From assembly GCA_947502405.1 (NCBI GenBank), contig CANMZT010000010.1, forward strand, positions 83,490 through 147,489: a DNA stretch of 64,000 nucleotides, given 5' to 3'. Origin of the DNA: an uncultured Algibacter sp. Its GTDB lineage: Bacteria > Bacteroidota > Bacteroidia > Flavobacteriales > Flavobacteriaceae. A program made the position numbers and the translations under genes. Positions 34,901-44,186 of the stretch are shown one piece after another. The stretch's first letter is position 1; each line of letters opens with the position of its first letter. The notes below the pieces were generated by a model. That model saw only the letters and a list, made by a program, of their open reading frames with translations, was not told the origin of the DNA and did no database searches.

Positions 34901-34933
34901 AGTGTCGGTTTTTTTAAGCTGGCACTTTTTTTA
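34901..34933 (+). terminator. Terminator after the PAS-LuxR regulator
   Basis: AGTGTCGG and CTGGCACT pair with wobbles across a T-rich loop and are followed by a run of seven T at 34926-34932. Confidence 0.6.
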
Positions 34934-34942
34934 TGCTTTAAT

Positions 34943-36223
34943 TTACAATAAGTCTAAAATGCGTTCAAGTGCCATTCCTCTGGAACCTTTAATTAATAAA
35001 GTTTTTCTCTTTATATTATGAAAGTTAAAAGTGTTTTTAAATGCTTCAAAAGATTTGAATTGTACCTTTTGTTTAGAGTCTATTTTAGATTTATAAAAGT
35101 TTTCTCCAATTAGAATAATGTTATCTATATTTAGCGAAAGTGCTAAATTAGTAATGTTTTGATGTTCTATTTTAGCATCTTCTCCAAGTTCAAACATGTC
35201 GCCTAAAACAGCTATTTTATAACCTTCTTGCTTTTCAAAATTTAATAAAGCAGCACGCATACTAGTTGGGTTTGCATTGTAAGCATCAAGAATTATTTTG
35301 TTAGAATTTTTTTCTATGATTTGAGATCGGTTATTAGTTGGTATATAACTTTCTATGGCTTGTTTTATTTTAGAGTCATTAACTTTAAAATAGTTTCCAA
35401 TAGTTATGGCTATTGCAATATTGTTAAAGTTATAATCACCTATAAGCTGGCTTTGTATGTGTAAATTATTATAGTTGCATTTTACAAAAGGAAGCGCTTC
35501 GATGAATCTAACAGGTACATCTATTTCTTCAATTTGATTTCCAAAAGAGAATACTTTAGAGTTTTTAGTTTTTTCTGTTTGAATAGGGTCGTTTGCATTG
35601 ATGAAGATCTGTTTATTGGCTGAAATTAAATAATCATACATTTCGCTTTTACCTTTAATTACACCTTCAACACCACCAAAACCCTCTAAATGAGCTTTTC
35701 CGAAGTTGGTGATATAGCCATAGTCAGGTTGAGTGATTTTACATAGAAACTCAATTTCCTTTTGATGATTTGCTCCCATTTCTATAATTCCAATTTCGGT
35801 TTCTTGGGTTAAAGATAGAAGTGTTAATGGGACTCCAATGTGATTATTTAAGTTGCCTTTTGTAGCGGTAGTGATATACTTCTTAGATAAAACAGCGTTG
35901 ATTAATTCCTTGGTTGTGGTTTTACCATTACTACCAGTTAGAGCGATTATAGGTTTATTAATATAATTTCTATGAAAAGTAGCGAGCTTTTGAAGTGATT
36001 CTAAGACATTGTCTACTAATATTGTTTTCGAAGAGGTGAGAAATTCAGCTTCATCAATTACGGCAAATTTCGCACCATTTTGTAGTGCGGTTTCTGCATA
36101 TTCATTACCATTAAAGTTATCTCCCTTCAAAGCGAAAAATATGTCACCTTTTTTAATTTTTCGGGTATCAGTCGAAACTGAATGACATTCTAAAAAGAGT
36201 TTGTGGAGTGCTTCTGTTTTCAA
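34943..36223 (-). CDS. murF: UDP-MurNAc-tripeptide--D-Ala-D-Ala ligase
   Basis: 426 residues. N-terminal domain motif VSTDTRKIKKGDIFFALKG; ATPase P-loop ALTGSNGKTTTKELI (residues about 94-108); GIIEMGANHQKEIEFL; ILDAYNANPTSM for the C-terminal domain. MurF adds D-alanyl-D-alanine to complete the cytoplasmic peptidoglycan precursor. It follows gldJ on the minus strand but is separated from it by a strong terminator, so some readthrough or its own promoter is needed. The murF-gldJ neighbourhood is a conserved arrangement in Flavobacteriaceae. Confidence 0.93.
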   Translation of the reverse strand: MKTEALHKLFLECHSVSTDTRKIKKGDIFFALKGDNFNGNEYAETALQNGAKFAVIDEAEFLTSSKTILVDNVLESLQKLATFHRNYINKPIIALTGSNGKTTTKELINAVLSKKYITTATKGNLNNHIGVPLTLLSLTQETEIGIIEMGANHQKEIEFLCKITQPDYGYITNFGKAHLEGFGGVEGVIKGKSEMYDYLISANKQIFINANDPIQTEKTKNSKVFSFGNQIEEIDVPVRFIEALPFVKCNYNNLHIQSQLIGDYNFNNIAIAITIGNYFKVNDSKIKQAIESYIPTNNRSQIIEKNSNKIILDAYNANPTSMRAALLNFEKQEGYKIAVLGDMFELGEDAKIEHQNITNLALSLNIDNIILIGENFYKSKIDSKQKVQFKSFEAFKNTFNFHNIKRKTLLIKGSRGMALERILDLL

Positions 36224-36253
36224 AAATTCTATATTTTATAAAAATAAATATAT

Positions 36254-36288
36254 AAAAAAAGGTTCTAAAATATTTAGAACCTTTTTTT
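36254..36288 (-). terminator. Terminator between gldJ and murF
   Basis: GGTTCTAAA and TTTAGAACC pair perfectly around ATA, flanked by A-run and T-run, so it works in both directions. It lies about 20 bp after the gldJ stop codon. Confidence 0.9.
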
Positions 36289-36308
36289 GAGTTTGTACAA
36301 ACTAATAT

Positions 36309-38003
36309 TTAGTTTTTCTTTTTGTTTTTTTCTTTGCTTTTTGAGCCTACTCTAGACATTGCACATCTAAATCCAATATAGTCTGTAGCCATATCTTGTG
36401 GGAAGTAGCGTCTCTGAGCTGGGTCTAACCAGTATTCTCTATCCTTCCAAGAGCCACCTTTGTAAACTCTTACTTCATCGTTTATTAAAGAGGTTCTATT
36501 ATTTCCTTTGTCGTACTCTCTAACAATATTTCCTAATGAATCTCTTGTTATATTGTGCTTTGGAGAATTATACATTTTTCTGGTTTCAGAAGATACATCA
36601 CCTTCTTCATTCTCATCATCATTAAAACTTTCAAAATAACGAGAGGAACGTTTGTCACCATCTCTAAAGTTTTTTTGATTACTTCTATCGAAATTAGTAC
36701 GTAAATAAGTCTCATTTTCATCAACAGGTACTTGTAAAATTTCACCAGGTAAATTTCTAGCAACTACTTTTCCATTTGATAAAGTGTCATATACAATATC
36801 ATCAGATGTTACAACTTTTACTGTACCATCCTCATTTAAAGCATTTTTAGTGTAAACATTACCACGGTAATAGTTAAAGTCATTAAACTCATCATCTACA
36901 ATAGGCCTGTAAACATCTGCTACCCATTCAGCGACATTACCAGCCATATCATATAAACCAAAATCATTTGGATCATAAGATTTTACAGCATTAGTAATAT
37001 CTGCTCCATCGTCAGACCACCCTGCAATACCTCCGTAATCACCTTTACCTTGCTTGAAGTTAGCTAATTGGTCACCACGTATTTTTCGCTTTCCAGAACG
37101 TGTGTATTGCCCATCCCATGGGTATTTTTTTCTACCTCGATATAGATTGAAACTTCTTAGTTCACTCAAACCTAAAGCGGCATATTCCCACTCAGTTTCA
37201 GTTGGTAGTCTATATTTAGGAGAAATAATACCAGTTGCTCTAGTTGCATAAATACCTGTTTCATTGCCATCAGCATCTACTTGTACGTTTCTTCTTCTTC
37301 CTCCCTCAGGGTTGATAATTTCTTCATTACCTCCGTAAGTTAATGTAGGAGCGTTAATATATGTATCTGTATTGAAAGTTTGGTCAGCATTAACATCAAC
37401 GATTTTTGCATCACGTTTTAAGTAACCAGCTTTTTCTAAATTATATTCATTTACACGATCTGAGCGCCAATTAGCAAACTCAACTGCTTGAATCCAGCTA
37501 ACACCTACAACAGGATATTCACCATAAGCAGGGTGACGGAGATAATTTTCAGTCATAACCTCATTAAACCCTAAACGGTTTCTCCAAACAAGTGTGTCTG
37601 GTAAAGCACCGTGGTAAATGGCTCTGAAATTTTCGTCAGATGGTGGGTAAACGCGTTTTATCCAATCTAAGTACTCCATGTACATCGCATTAGTAACCTC
37701 AGTTTCATCCATGTAAAAAGATTGAACGTGCTGTTGATTTGGGCTATTATTCCAATCATGCATCACGTCATCTTGTACACGACCTTTAGTAAACGTACCA
37801 CCTTCTATAAAAACTAATCCAGGAGCTGTTTCTTGTTCTTTAAAATCGGTATTGTACTGGAAACCACCTTCTCTAGAGTTGATGTCCCATCCAGTAGCTC
37901 TGGAGCTATTTTTTGAACTCGAAGATTTTTTACAACTAGTTGAAGCTACAGTAAGTGCTAAAACTAATAAAACCTTGAATGCTACTACTTTTTTCATATC
38001 CAT
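36309..38003 (-). CDS. gldJ: Gliding motility lipoprotein GldJ
   Basis: 564 residues. A lipoprotein signal ends ALTVASTSC; mature protein CKKSSSSKNSS. The body is a formylglycine-generating-enzyme-like (SUMF1/sulfatase-modifying) domain: VFIEGGTFTKGR, FYMDETEVTNAMYMEYLDW, VVGVSWIQAVEFANWRSD, RLPTETEWEYAALG, GLYDMAGNVAEWVADVY and VYKGGSWKDREYWLDP. In GldJ this domain is structural; the protein forms part of the gliding apparatus and is needed for type IX secretion. Start: ATG at 38003 or at 37997 (MDMKK); the second is equally good. It is divergent from porU across the 21-bp repeat array. Confidence 0.93.
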   Translation of the reverse strand: MDMKKVVAFKVLLVLALTVASTSCKKSSSSKNSSRATGWDINSREGGFQYNTDFKEQETAPGLVFIEGGTFTKGRVQDDVMHDWNNSPNQQHVQSFYMDETEVTNAMYMEYLDWIKRVYPPSDENFRAIYHGALPDTLVWRNRLGFNEVMTENYLRHPAYGEYPVVGVSWIQAVEFANWRSDRVNEYNLEKAGYLKRDAKIVDVNADQTFNTDTYINAPTLTYGGNEEIINPEGGRRRNVQVDADGNETGIYATRATGIISPKYRLPTETEWEYAALGLSELRSFNLYRGRKKYPWDGQYTRSGKRKIRGDQLANFKQGKGDYGGIAGWSDDGADITNAVKSYDPNDFGLYDMAGNVAEWVADVYRPIVDDEFNDFNYYRGNVYTKNALNEDGTVKVVTSDDIVYDTLSNGKVVARNLPGEILQVPVDENETYLRTNFDRSNQKNFRDGDKRSSRYFESFNDDENEEGDVSSETRKMYNSPKHNITRDSLGNIVREYDKGNNRTSLINDEVRVYKGGSWKDREYWLDPAQRRYFPQDMATDYIGFRCAMSRVGSKSKEKNKKKN

Positions 38004-38033
38004 ACTTTTAAGTAAGCTAATTAATTTTGGAGC

Positions 38034-38064
38034 TGCAATATAAGAATTAAACCCAATAACGCAA
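38034..38064 (-). promoter_or_regulatory. Possible gldJ promoter
   Basis: On the minus strand, TTG (38064-38062), 20 bp, then TATATTGC (38041-38034), which matches TAnnTTTG at six of eight positions. The predicted transcript start lies about 25 bp before the gldJ ATG. The 21-bp array begins directly upstream. Confidence 0.4.
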
Positions 38065-38070
38065 GCTGTT

Positions 38071-38175
38071 TTTTACATTTTAACCAAAAAATTGTGTATT
38101 TCAACCTATTTTTTGTGTACTTCAACGATGATTTTGATGAATTTAACCATAGTTTTGTGTTGTATTAACGTGTGT
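38071..38175. repeat. Five-unit array with exact 21-bp period
   Basis: Units start at 38071, 38092, 38113, 38134 and 38155. Each opens with a variant of TTGTGTATTTTAACC (ttttacattttaacc, ttgtgtatttcaacc, ttgtgtacttcaacg, ttgatgaatttaacc, ttgtgttgtattaacg) followed by about six variable bases. A sixth, degenerate unit may start at 38176. A 21-bp period places the motif on the same face of the helix every two turns, as in arrays of regulator-binding sites. It lies between the divergent gldJ and porU promoters. Confidence 0.75.
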
Positions 38176-38193
38176 TTTACTAATTTATTATTG

Positions 38194-38201
38194 TATTTTT
38201 G
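38194..38201 (+). promoter_or_regulatory. Possible porU -7 box
   Basis: TATTTTTG matches TAnnTTTG. It lies 63 bp before the porU ATG and just after the 21-bp array; no exact TTTG is found at the -33 position, which suggests activator dependence. Confidence 0.4.
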
Positions 38202-38264
38202 AAACTGTTTTTAAAATTGTTGTTTTTTTAATAATAACAATGCATTAACAACGTTATTTAAGCA

Positions 38265-41200
38265 ATGAAAAAGAAGATTTTATTTTTACTGTTGATAGCT
38301 TCAACAGGATTGTTTGCGCAACAAAAGCAATATAACCTAGTTTGGGATAGAGTTGAAACACTTTCTGGAGATAGTTTTTCTCTAGAAGTTCCTGCTTTCA
38401 ACAAAAAGAATTTTAGTTATGATGGGGATGAGGGTGTTTTGTTTATTGACCAATGGGAATCCAAAAGTTTGATTAATGAATCTTCGATTGAAGTCAGCAA
38501 TGTTACTTATCAGTCTATCTCTAAAACAGCGTTAAAAGATTTAGACTTAAATATAATTCCAAACAAACTTCAATATAGCTTAGAAAACTCAATAGCAAGG
38601 GATAAGATTTATACTTTCTTTAAATGTTCACCAATTATAAAAGATGAAAACGGTAATTATAAGAAAGTAATGTCTTTTCAAATAAACTACAGCAGTAAAT
38701 CAAAATTACTTAAAAGAAATACTGGCTCAAAAGTTATTTCAAGTTCAGTTTTAAGCTCTGGGGAATGGTATCGGTTTTATGTTGATACTACAGGTGTTTT
38801 TAGGTTGTCTAAAAGTTTTTTAAAGCGTTTGGGGGTTAAGGTAAATAGTGTAGACCCTAGAACGATTAAGTTATTTGGTCATGGTGGGAGAATGATACCT
38901 TATTCAAATTCTGAGCCCTATCCTTATGATGTGCCAGAAAATGCTATAAAGCTTGTTGGGGAAGAAGATGGTTCGTTTGATGATAACGATTATATTTTGT
39001 TTTATGGACAAGGACCAAAGGAGTATAATGCTGAGAGCAGAACTCATATTAATTGCTATACAGATAAAACATATTACTACATAAATGTAAGTTCTGGTAA
39101 TGGTAAGCGCATACAAGAATTTAATCAACCCACAGGTGCTGTTGATATGGTGGTTGATACGTTCGATGATTATCAATTTCATGAAATTGATACTTATAAC
39201 CTTATTTCTTTGGGAAGGCGTTGGTTTGGAGATAAATTTGATGTTGATAGTTCTAAAGAATTTAACTTTAATTTTCCAGATATTATTACATCTCAGCCTA
39301 TACGGCTTTCTGTTTTAGTTGCTACAGCTTCAAAAAGTAATAGTCAAATGGATGTGAAGGTCAATGGTGTAGAAGTCTCATCAATATTTGTGTCAGGTGT
39401 TTCTAGGCCAACATTGGCTAATGGGAGTAGCTATGTTGGGAATTTAAATGTAAGTTCTCCTGAGATTAAAATAGGGTTAGATTTTGATAATTTAGGAAAT
39501 CCAAGCACTATAGGCTATTTAGACTATATTTCTATTGAAGCTAGGCGTCAACTAAATTTTAATGGTAAACAGTTTTTATTTAAAAATAATGATGTGGCAT
39601 TGGCATCGGGTATTGCGCAATATAACATAGCTAATGCGGGTCAGCTTTCAGAAGTATGGGATGTAACAGATTTGTATAATGTGTCTAATTATATAAATAC
39701 TGAAGAGGCTTCAACCTTAAGTTTTACCTCGGCACTCGGAACACTTAAAAGCTATGTTGCTGTATCTCCGTCAGATTACTTTTCACCTAAATTTGATTCA
39801 AAAACTGTTGTTAATAATCAAAATATAAAAGGGACAATTTTTCAAAATTCACAAGGAACTTTTCAAGATATCGATTACATTATTGTAACCCCAAACAACA
39901 TGTTTAATCATGCTGAACGTTTAGCGCAACTCAATCGAAATCAATATGGATTAAATGTAAAGGTTGTTGGCTTAGATGAAATTTATAATGAGTTTAGTAC
40001 TGGGAACCAAGACATTGGAGCTATTAGAAATATGGTTAAATATGTTTATGATAATGCAAGTACACCAGAAAATAGAATAAAGTATCTGTGTTTATTCGGT
40101 GATGGTTCTTATGATTATAAAGATAGAATTAGAAATAATACCAATATTGTGCCTTCTTGGTATTCATATAACAGTTTTAGTTTAGCTACCTCTTTTGTTT
40201 CGGATGATTTTTATGGAATGATGGATGATAATGAAGGTAATATGAATGCTAGTAATAAGCTAGACATAGCTGTAGGTAGAATTTTAGCTGATACGCCACA
40301 AAGAGCTAAAGAGATGGTTGATAAAATTGAATCTTACTATATTAAAGAAGCTTTTGGGAGTTGGCGAAATAATGTAGTAGTTATATCTGATGATAATGAT
40401 GATAAATTAAGAGGGGATTTGCAATTTACTACTAATGATATTGGTGATTTAATTTCTCAAGAAAAGCCCTTTTTAAACGTAACCAAAATTCATACAGATG
40501 CTTTTCAGCAAGAGTCTTCAGCTGGAGGTAATAGATACCCTATTGTTACCAACGAAATAGTTAATGCTATTGATAATGGTGCTTTAGTGATTAATTATTT
40601 TGGACATGGTGGAGAGGAAGGTCTTGCTGAGGAACGTATTCTTGTTAAGCCAGATATTTTAGGGCTTCGTAATTTTTGTAAACTAAACTGTTTTGTAACG
40701 GTAACTTGTGAGTTTACTAGATTTGATAACCCGTTTAGAGAAACTGCAGGAGAATTTACATTTTGGAATAAAGATACTGGTGCAGTAGGTTTAATTACAA
40801 CCACAAGGCAAGTTTTTGTAAATTTTGGAATTACATTTAATAGAGAGCTTGGGCAATACTTGTTTTCATATAGTGATACCGATAGCTATGGAGATAATGA
40901 GTACCCTACAATAGCAGAGGCTTTAAGATTAGCAAAAAATGATTCCTCGGTTTCAGGTAATCCTCAAAAAAACTTAGTGTTTTTTATAGGAGATCCAGCT
41001 ATGAAATTAGCATTTTCTAGACCAAATGTAAGATTAACAAAAATTAATGACACCCCTATAGAAACAGCAACTGATACACTTAAGGCTTTAAGTTATGTTA
41101 AGTTAGCAGGTGAAGTTACAGATGAAGCAGGTAATCTGTTAAATAATTATACAGGAACACTATCTACTACTATCTATGATAAAGTTATTAATAGACAAAC

Positions 41201-42134
41201 ACTAGCTAATGATGGTATAAAAGATAATAATGGTGTTATTATATTAGACTTTACAACACTCGGCGAAATTATTTTTAGAGGACAAGCTTCAGTTCAAAAT
41301 GGCCAGTTTGAATTTGATTTTGTAGTGCCAAAAGATATTGGTATTCCTGTAGGATTAGGTAAAGTTAGCTTTTATTCAAAAAATCAAGATTTAACTCAAA
41401 ATCAAGCAGGTGCAAATATTAATTCGGTAAGGATTGGAGGTTTAAATGAAAATGCACCAGAAGATAATACAGGTCCTGTTATTTCATTATTTATGAATGA
41501 TGAAAATTTTGTTACTGGAGGGATTACCAATGAGTCTCCAACATTATTAGCTAAAATGGAAGATACTAACGGTATAAATACAGCTAGTGGAATTGGTCAT
41601 GATATTGTTGCAATAATTGATGGGGATGAAACAAATCCAATTGTTTTAAATGATTATTATCAAACCGATGTGGATGATTACACTAAGGGTACATTAAGTT
41701 TCCCATTTAGAGATTTAGAATCGGGGTTACACACCTTAACTTTAAAAGCATGGGATGTTTACAATAATTCTTCTATTTCAGAAATACAGTTTGTTGTTTT
41801 TGATAAAGACCAAACTCTAGTTGTAAATAATGTTTTAAATTATCCAAATCCTTTTGTAAACTATACAGAATTTTGGTTCAATCACAATAGTTCGGAACCT
41901 TTAGACGTTTCTATACAGATATTCACTGTTTCAGGTAAATTAGTCAGGACCTTAAATGGACAAACCTCTGGTGGTGTTAAGGCAACGAGTTCATTATCAA
42001 GAGATATAGTTTGGGATGGGCGAGATGATTTTGGAGATAAAATAGGAAAAGGTGTATATGTTTATAAGCTTAAAGTGCATTCTAGCTTACTTAATAAAAC
42101 AGTTGAGAAGATAGAAAAACTTGTGATACTATAA
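38265..42134 (+). CDS. porU: Type IX secretion C-terminal signal peptidase/sortase PorU
   Basis: 1289 residues with a Sec signal peptide (TGLFAQ). The central region is a gingipain-like C25 peptidase domain: the catalytic His is H781 in NYFGHGGEEG and the catalytic Cys is C815 in TVTCEFTRFDNP. The last 80 residues carry a FlgD-like domain (NYPNPFVNYTEFWFNHN, GKGVYVYKLKV). PorU cleaves the conserved C-terminal domain of type IX cargo at the cell surface and attaches the cargo to anionic lipopolysaccharide. porV follows after 96 bp and is its partner in the attachment complex. The size agrees with other flavobacterial PorU proteins. Confidence 0.95.
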   Translation: MKKKILFLLLIASTGLFAQQKQYNLVWDRVETLSGDSFSLEVPAFNKKNFSYDGDEGVLFIDQWESKSLINESSIEVSNVTYQSISKTALKDLDLNIIPNKLQYSLENSIARDKIYTFFKCSPIIKDENGNYKKVMSFQINYSSKSKLLKRNTGSKVISSSVLSSGEWYRFYVDTTGVFRLSKSFLKRLGVKVNSVDPRTIKLFGHGGRMIPYSNSEPYPYDVPENAIKLVGEEDGSFDDNDYILFYGQGPKEYNAESRTHINCYTDKTYYYINVSSGNGKRIQEFNQPTGAVDMVVDTFDDYQFHEIDTYNLISLGRRWFGDKFDVDSSKEFNFNFPDIITSQPIRLSVLVATASKSNSQMDVKVNGVEVSSIFVSGVSRPTLANGSSYVGNLNVSSPEIKIGLDFDNLGNPSTIGYLDYISIEARRQLNFNGKQFLFKNNDVALASGIAQYNIANAGQLSEVWDVTDLYNVSNYINTEEASTLSFTSALGTLKSYVAVSPSDYFSPKFDSKTVVNNQNIKGTIFQNSQGTFQDIDYIIVTPNNMFNHAERLAQLNRNQYGLNVKVVGLDEIYNEFSTGNQDIGAIRNMVKYVYDNASTPENRIKYLCLFGDGSYDYKDRIRNNTNIVPSWYSYNSFSLATSFVSDDFYGMMDDNEGNMNASNKLDIAVGRILADTPQRAKEMVDKIESYYIKEAFGSWRNNVVVISDDNDDKLRGDLQFTTNDIGDLISQEKPFLNVTKIHTDAFQQESSAGGNRYPIVTNEIVNAIDNGALVINYFGHGGEEGLAEERILVKPDILGLRNFCKLNCFVTVTCEFTRFDNPFRETAGEFTFWNKDTGAVGLITTTRQVFVNFGITFNRELGQYLFSYSDTDSYGDNEYPTIAEALRLAKNDSSVSGNPQKNLVFFIGDPAMKLAFSRPNVRLTKINDTPIETATDTLKALSYVKLAGEVTDEAGNLLNNYTGTLSTTIYDKVINRQTLANDGIKDNNGVIILDFTTLGEIIFRGQASVQNGQFEFDFVVPKDIGIPVGLGKVSFYSKNQDLTQNQAGANINSVRIGGLNENAPEDNTGPVISLFMNDENFVTGGITNESPTLLAKMEDTNGINTASGIGHDIVAIIDGDETNPIVLNDYYQTDVDDYTKGTLSFPFRDLESGLHTLTLKAWDVYNNSSISEIQFVVFDKDQTLVVNNVLNYPNPFVNYTEFWFNHNSSEPLDVSIQIFTVSGKLVRTLNGQTSGGVKATSSLSRDIVWDGRDDFGDKIGKGVYVYKLKVHSSLLNKTVEKIEKLVIL

Positions 42135-42204
42135 TTACTTAAATGTTTGTAGTCGAAAATTTTAGCATATTAAAGAAATAAAAAATAAGTCTCAAAATAA
42201 AAAT

Positions 42205-42212
42205 TATATTTG
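42205..42212 (+). promoter_or_regulatory. Possible porV -7 box
   Basis: TATATTTG, an exact TAnnTTTG match, 18 bp before the porV ATG at 42231; no good -33 element is seen. Confidence 0.4.
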
Positions 42213-42230
42213 CAAATTAAAATAGAATTC

Positions 42231-43433
42231 ATGAAGAACCGAATATTGCTATTAATAGCTTTTGCTTTTATTTTAAAAGTAAGCGCACAAGAAACCATAG
42301 TTTTTCCTAATCAAGATAGAAGAGTTATAACAACAGGAGTTCCCTTTTTATTAATTGCTCCTGATGCACGTGCAGCAGCTATGGGAGATATGGGTGTTGC
42401 TACTTCTGTTGATGCTTTTTCACAACAGTGGAATTCATCTAAATATGCGTTTTCTGAAACCAAGTCAGGAATAGGAGTTAGTTATACGCCATACTTAAGC
42501 AAGTTAGTTAATGATATTTTCTTAGGAAATGTAACATACTTTAATAGAATTGATGATAGAAGTGCGTTTGCGGCTAGTTTAAAGTATTTTTCATTAGGTG
42601 ATATTGAGTTTGTTAATGATGAGTTTTCTGAAGCATTAATCCAACGACCTAATGAGTTAACTATTGATGCATCTTATGCACTTCGTTTATCAGATCAATT
42701 TGCTATGTCTGTAGCTATGCGTTATTTGCGTTCAGATTTACGATTAGATGGCGTGGATGGAGATGCAACACCAGCGAGTACTTTTGGGGTTGATATTTCA
42801 GGGTATTACCAAAGTGAAGAAGAGGCATATGCTGATTTTAATGGACGTTGGAGAGCAGGTTTTGCAATTCAAAATATAGGGCCTAAGTTTAAATATGATG
42901 AAGGTGGACAAGAAAACTTTCAACCAACTAATTTAAGATTAGGAGCAGGTTTCGATTTTATATTTGATGACTATAACAAAATAGCAGTTACTGCTGAGGT
43001 GGCAAAATTGTTAGTACCAACACCACCAGTTTTAGGTTATGTTGATACCAACGGTAACGAAAATCAAGACAGTGATGAGGAAACAATTATTGTAGAAGGT
43101 AAAGATCCAGATGTAAGTTTTTTATCAGGTATGTTTCAGTCGTTTGGAGATGCACCAGATGGATTTAGTGAAGAACTTAAAGAGTTTACTTGGGCTTTAG
43201 GTGCAGAGTATTTATATCAGGATTCTTTTGCATTCAGAGCTGGTTATTTTAACGAAAGTGAAGATAAAGGTGCTAGAAAATTTTTAGCTCTAGGAGCAGG
43301 ATTTAAAGCTAATGTGGTAAATATAGACTTGTCATATTTATTCTCAGCATCCAAGGTACAAAGCCCTCTAGAAAATACATTGCGTTTTTCTTTAACTTTT
43401 AATATTGGTGCAGGAGAATACGTAGAGTATTAA
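42231..43433 (+). CDS. porV: Type IX secretion outer-membrane protein PorV (LptO)
   Basis: Start placed at ATG 42231 (MKNRILLLIAFAFILKVSAQ, a clean signal peptide) rather than an upstream non-ATG codon, giving 400 residues. A FadL-like barrel: the N-terminal LLIAPDARAAAMGDMGVAT segment is diagnostic for PorV/PorQ proteins, followed by AFSQQWNSSKYAFSET. PorV shuttles type IX cargo from the translocon to PorU for signal cleavage. A terminator follows at 43454-43487. Confidence 0.94.
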   Translation: MKNRILLLIAFAFILKVSAQETIVFPNQDRRVITTGVPFLLIAPDARAAAMGDMGVATSVDAFSQQWNSSKYAFSETKSGIGVSYTPYLSKLVNDIFLGNVTYFNRIDDRSAFAASLKYFSLGDIEFVNDEFSEALIQRPNELTIDASYALRLSDQFAMSVAMRYLRSDLRLDGVDGDATPASTFGVDISGYYQSEEEAYADFNGRWRAGFAIQNIGPKFKYDEGGQENFQPTNLRLGAGFDFIFDDYNKIAVTAEVAKLLVPTPPVLGYVDTNGNENQDSDEETIIVEGKDPDVSFLSGMFQSFGDAPDGFSEELKEFTWALGAEYLYQDSFAFRAGYFNESEDKGARKFLALGAGFKANVVNIDLSYLFSASKVQSPLENTLRFSLTFNIGAGEYVEY

Positions 43434-43453
43434 AATTATTAAGAGATACAAGT

Positions 43454-43487
43454 AAAAAAAAACTATTGCTCATGCGATAGTTTTTTT
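43454..43487 (+). terminator. Terminator after porV
   Basis: AACTATTGC and GCGATAGTT pair (one wobble) around TCAT, flanked by A and T runs; bidirectional form. Confidence 0.8.
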
Positions 43488-43528
43488 GTTTATAAGGGTT
43501 TCTTATATTTATTAAATACATTTTGGGT

Positions 43529-44011
43529 ATGAAAGAAATAAAAATTGAGTCTACGCTTTATCTCTATGAAAATTTAGAAGCACTTCCAAAGAAAGCTTTT
43601 TTGCTAATGCAAGAGGCTATAAAGGCAAGAAAAAAGGCGTATGCACCTTATTCCAATTTTAATGTTGGGGCAGCAATTCTATTGGATAATGATGAAATAG
43701 TAACAGGGAATAATCAAGAAAATGCATCCTACCCTTCAGGCTTATGTGCTGAACGAACAGCTGTTTATTATGCAGGATCTCAATTTCCTAATGCTAAAAT
43801 ATTACTCATGGCTATTTCTGCAGGTTCCCAAAAAAGCCAAACAACTAAGCCTATTCCTCCATGCGGTGCATGCAGGCAATCCATAGCGGAATATGAAATA
43901 AAACAAGAAGCATCTATAGAAATCTACTTTATGGGAGAAATAGGGCAGGTAATGAAGTCTAATTCACTTTCAGATTTGTTGCCATTAGGGTTTGATAAGT
44001 CTGTACTTTAA
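43529..44011 (+). CDS. cdd: Cytidine deaminase
   Basis: 160 residues from the ATG at 43529; a TTG two codons earlier is a poorer start. The zinc-dependent deaminase motif is SGLCAERTAVYYAG (C-A-E, with the catalytic Glu) and PPCGACRQSIAEY (PCxxC) supplies the other zinc ligands. It hydrolyses cytidine and deoxycytidine to uridine forms in pyrimidine salvage. The N-terminal extension of about 25 residues before the deaminase core is usual for the flavobacterial form. The gene order porV-cdd-pdhA is conserved in the family. Confidence 0.92.
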   Translation: MKEIKIESTLYLYENLEALPKKAFLLMQEAIKARKKAYAPYSNFNVGAAILLDNDEIVTGNNQENASYPSGLCAERTAVYYAGSQFPNAKILLMAISAGSQKSQTTKPIPPCGACRQSIAEYEIKQEASIEIYFMGEIGQVMKSNSLSDLLPLGFDKSVL

Positions 44012-44123
44012 GAGATTCTACTTTTTAATTTTTAAATATTTATTATAAAAATTATTAATTAGTTAATCGAACAGGTTTAGAGCACTTTTTTTCATATTTT
44101 TTATACTTTAATGATGTTGTGTT

Positions 44124-44153
44124 TTTGCAATACATCGCAATGTATTACTTTTG
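44124..44153 (+). promoter_or_regulatory. Promoter of pdhA-pdhC
   Basis: TTTG at 44124-44127, 18 bp, then TACTTTTG at 44146-44153, both matching the phylum consensus. The start codon is at 44187. Confidence 0.75.
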
Positions 44154-44186
44154 TAATCCGCGAAATTAAAAACTTAATAGTAGCTG

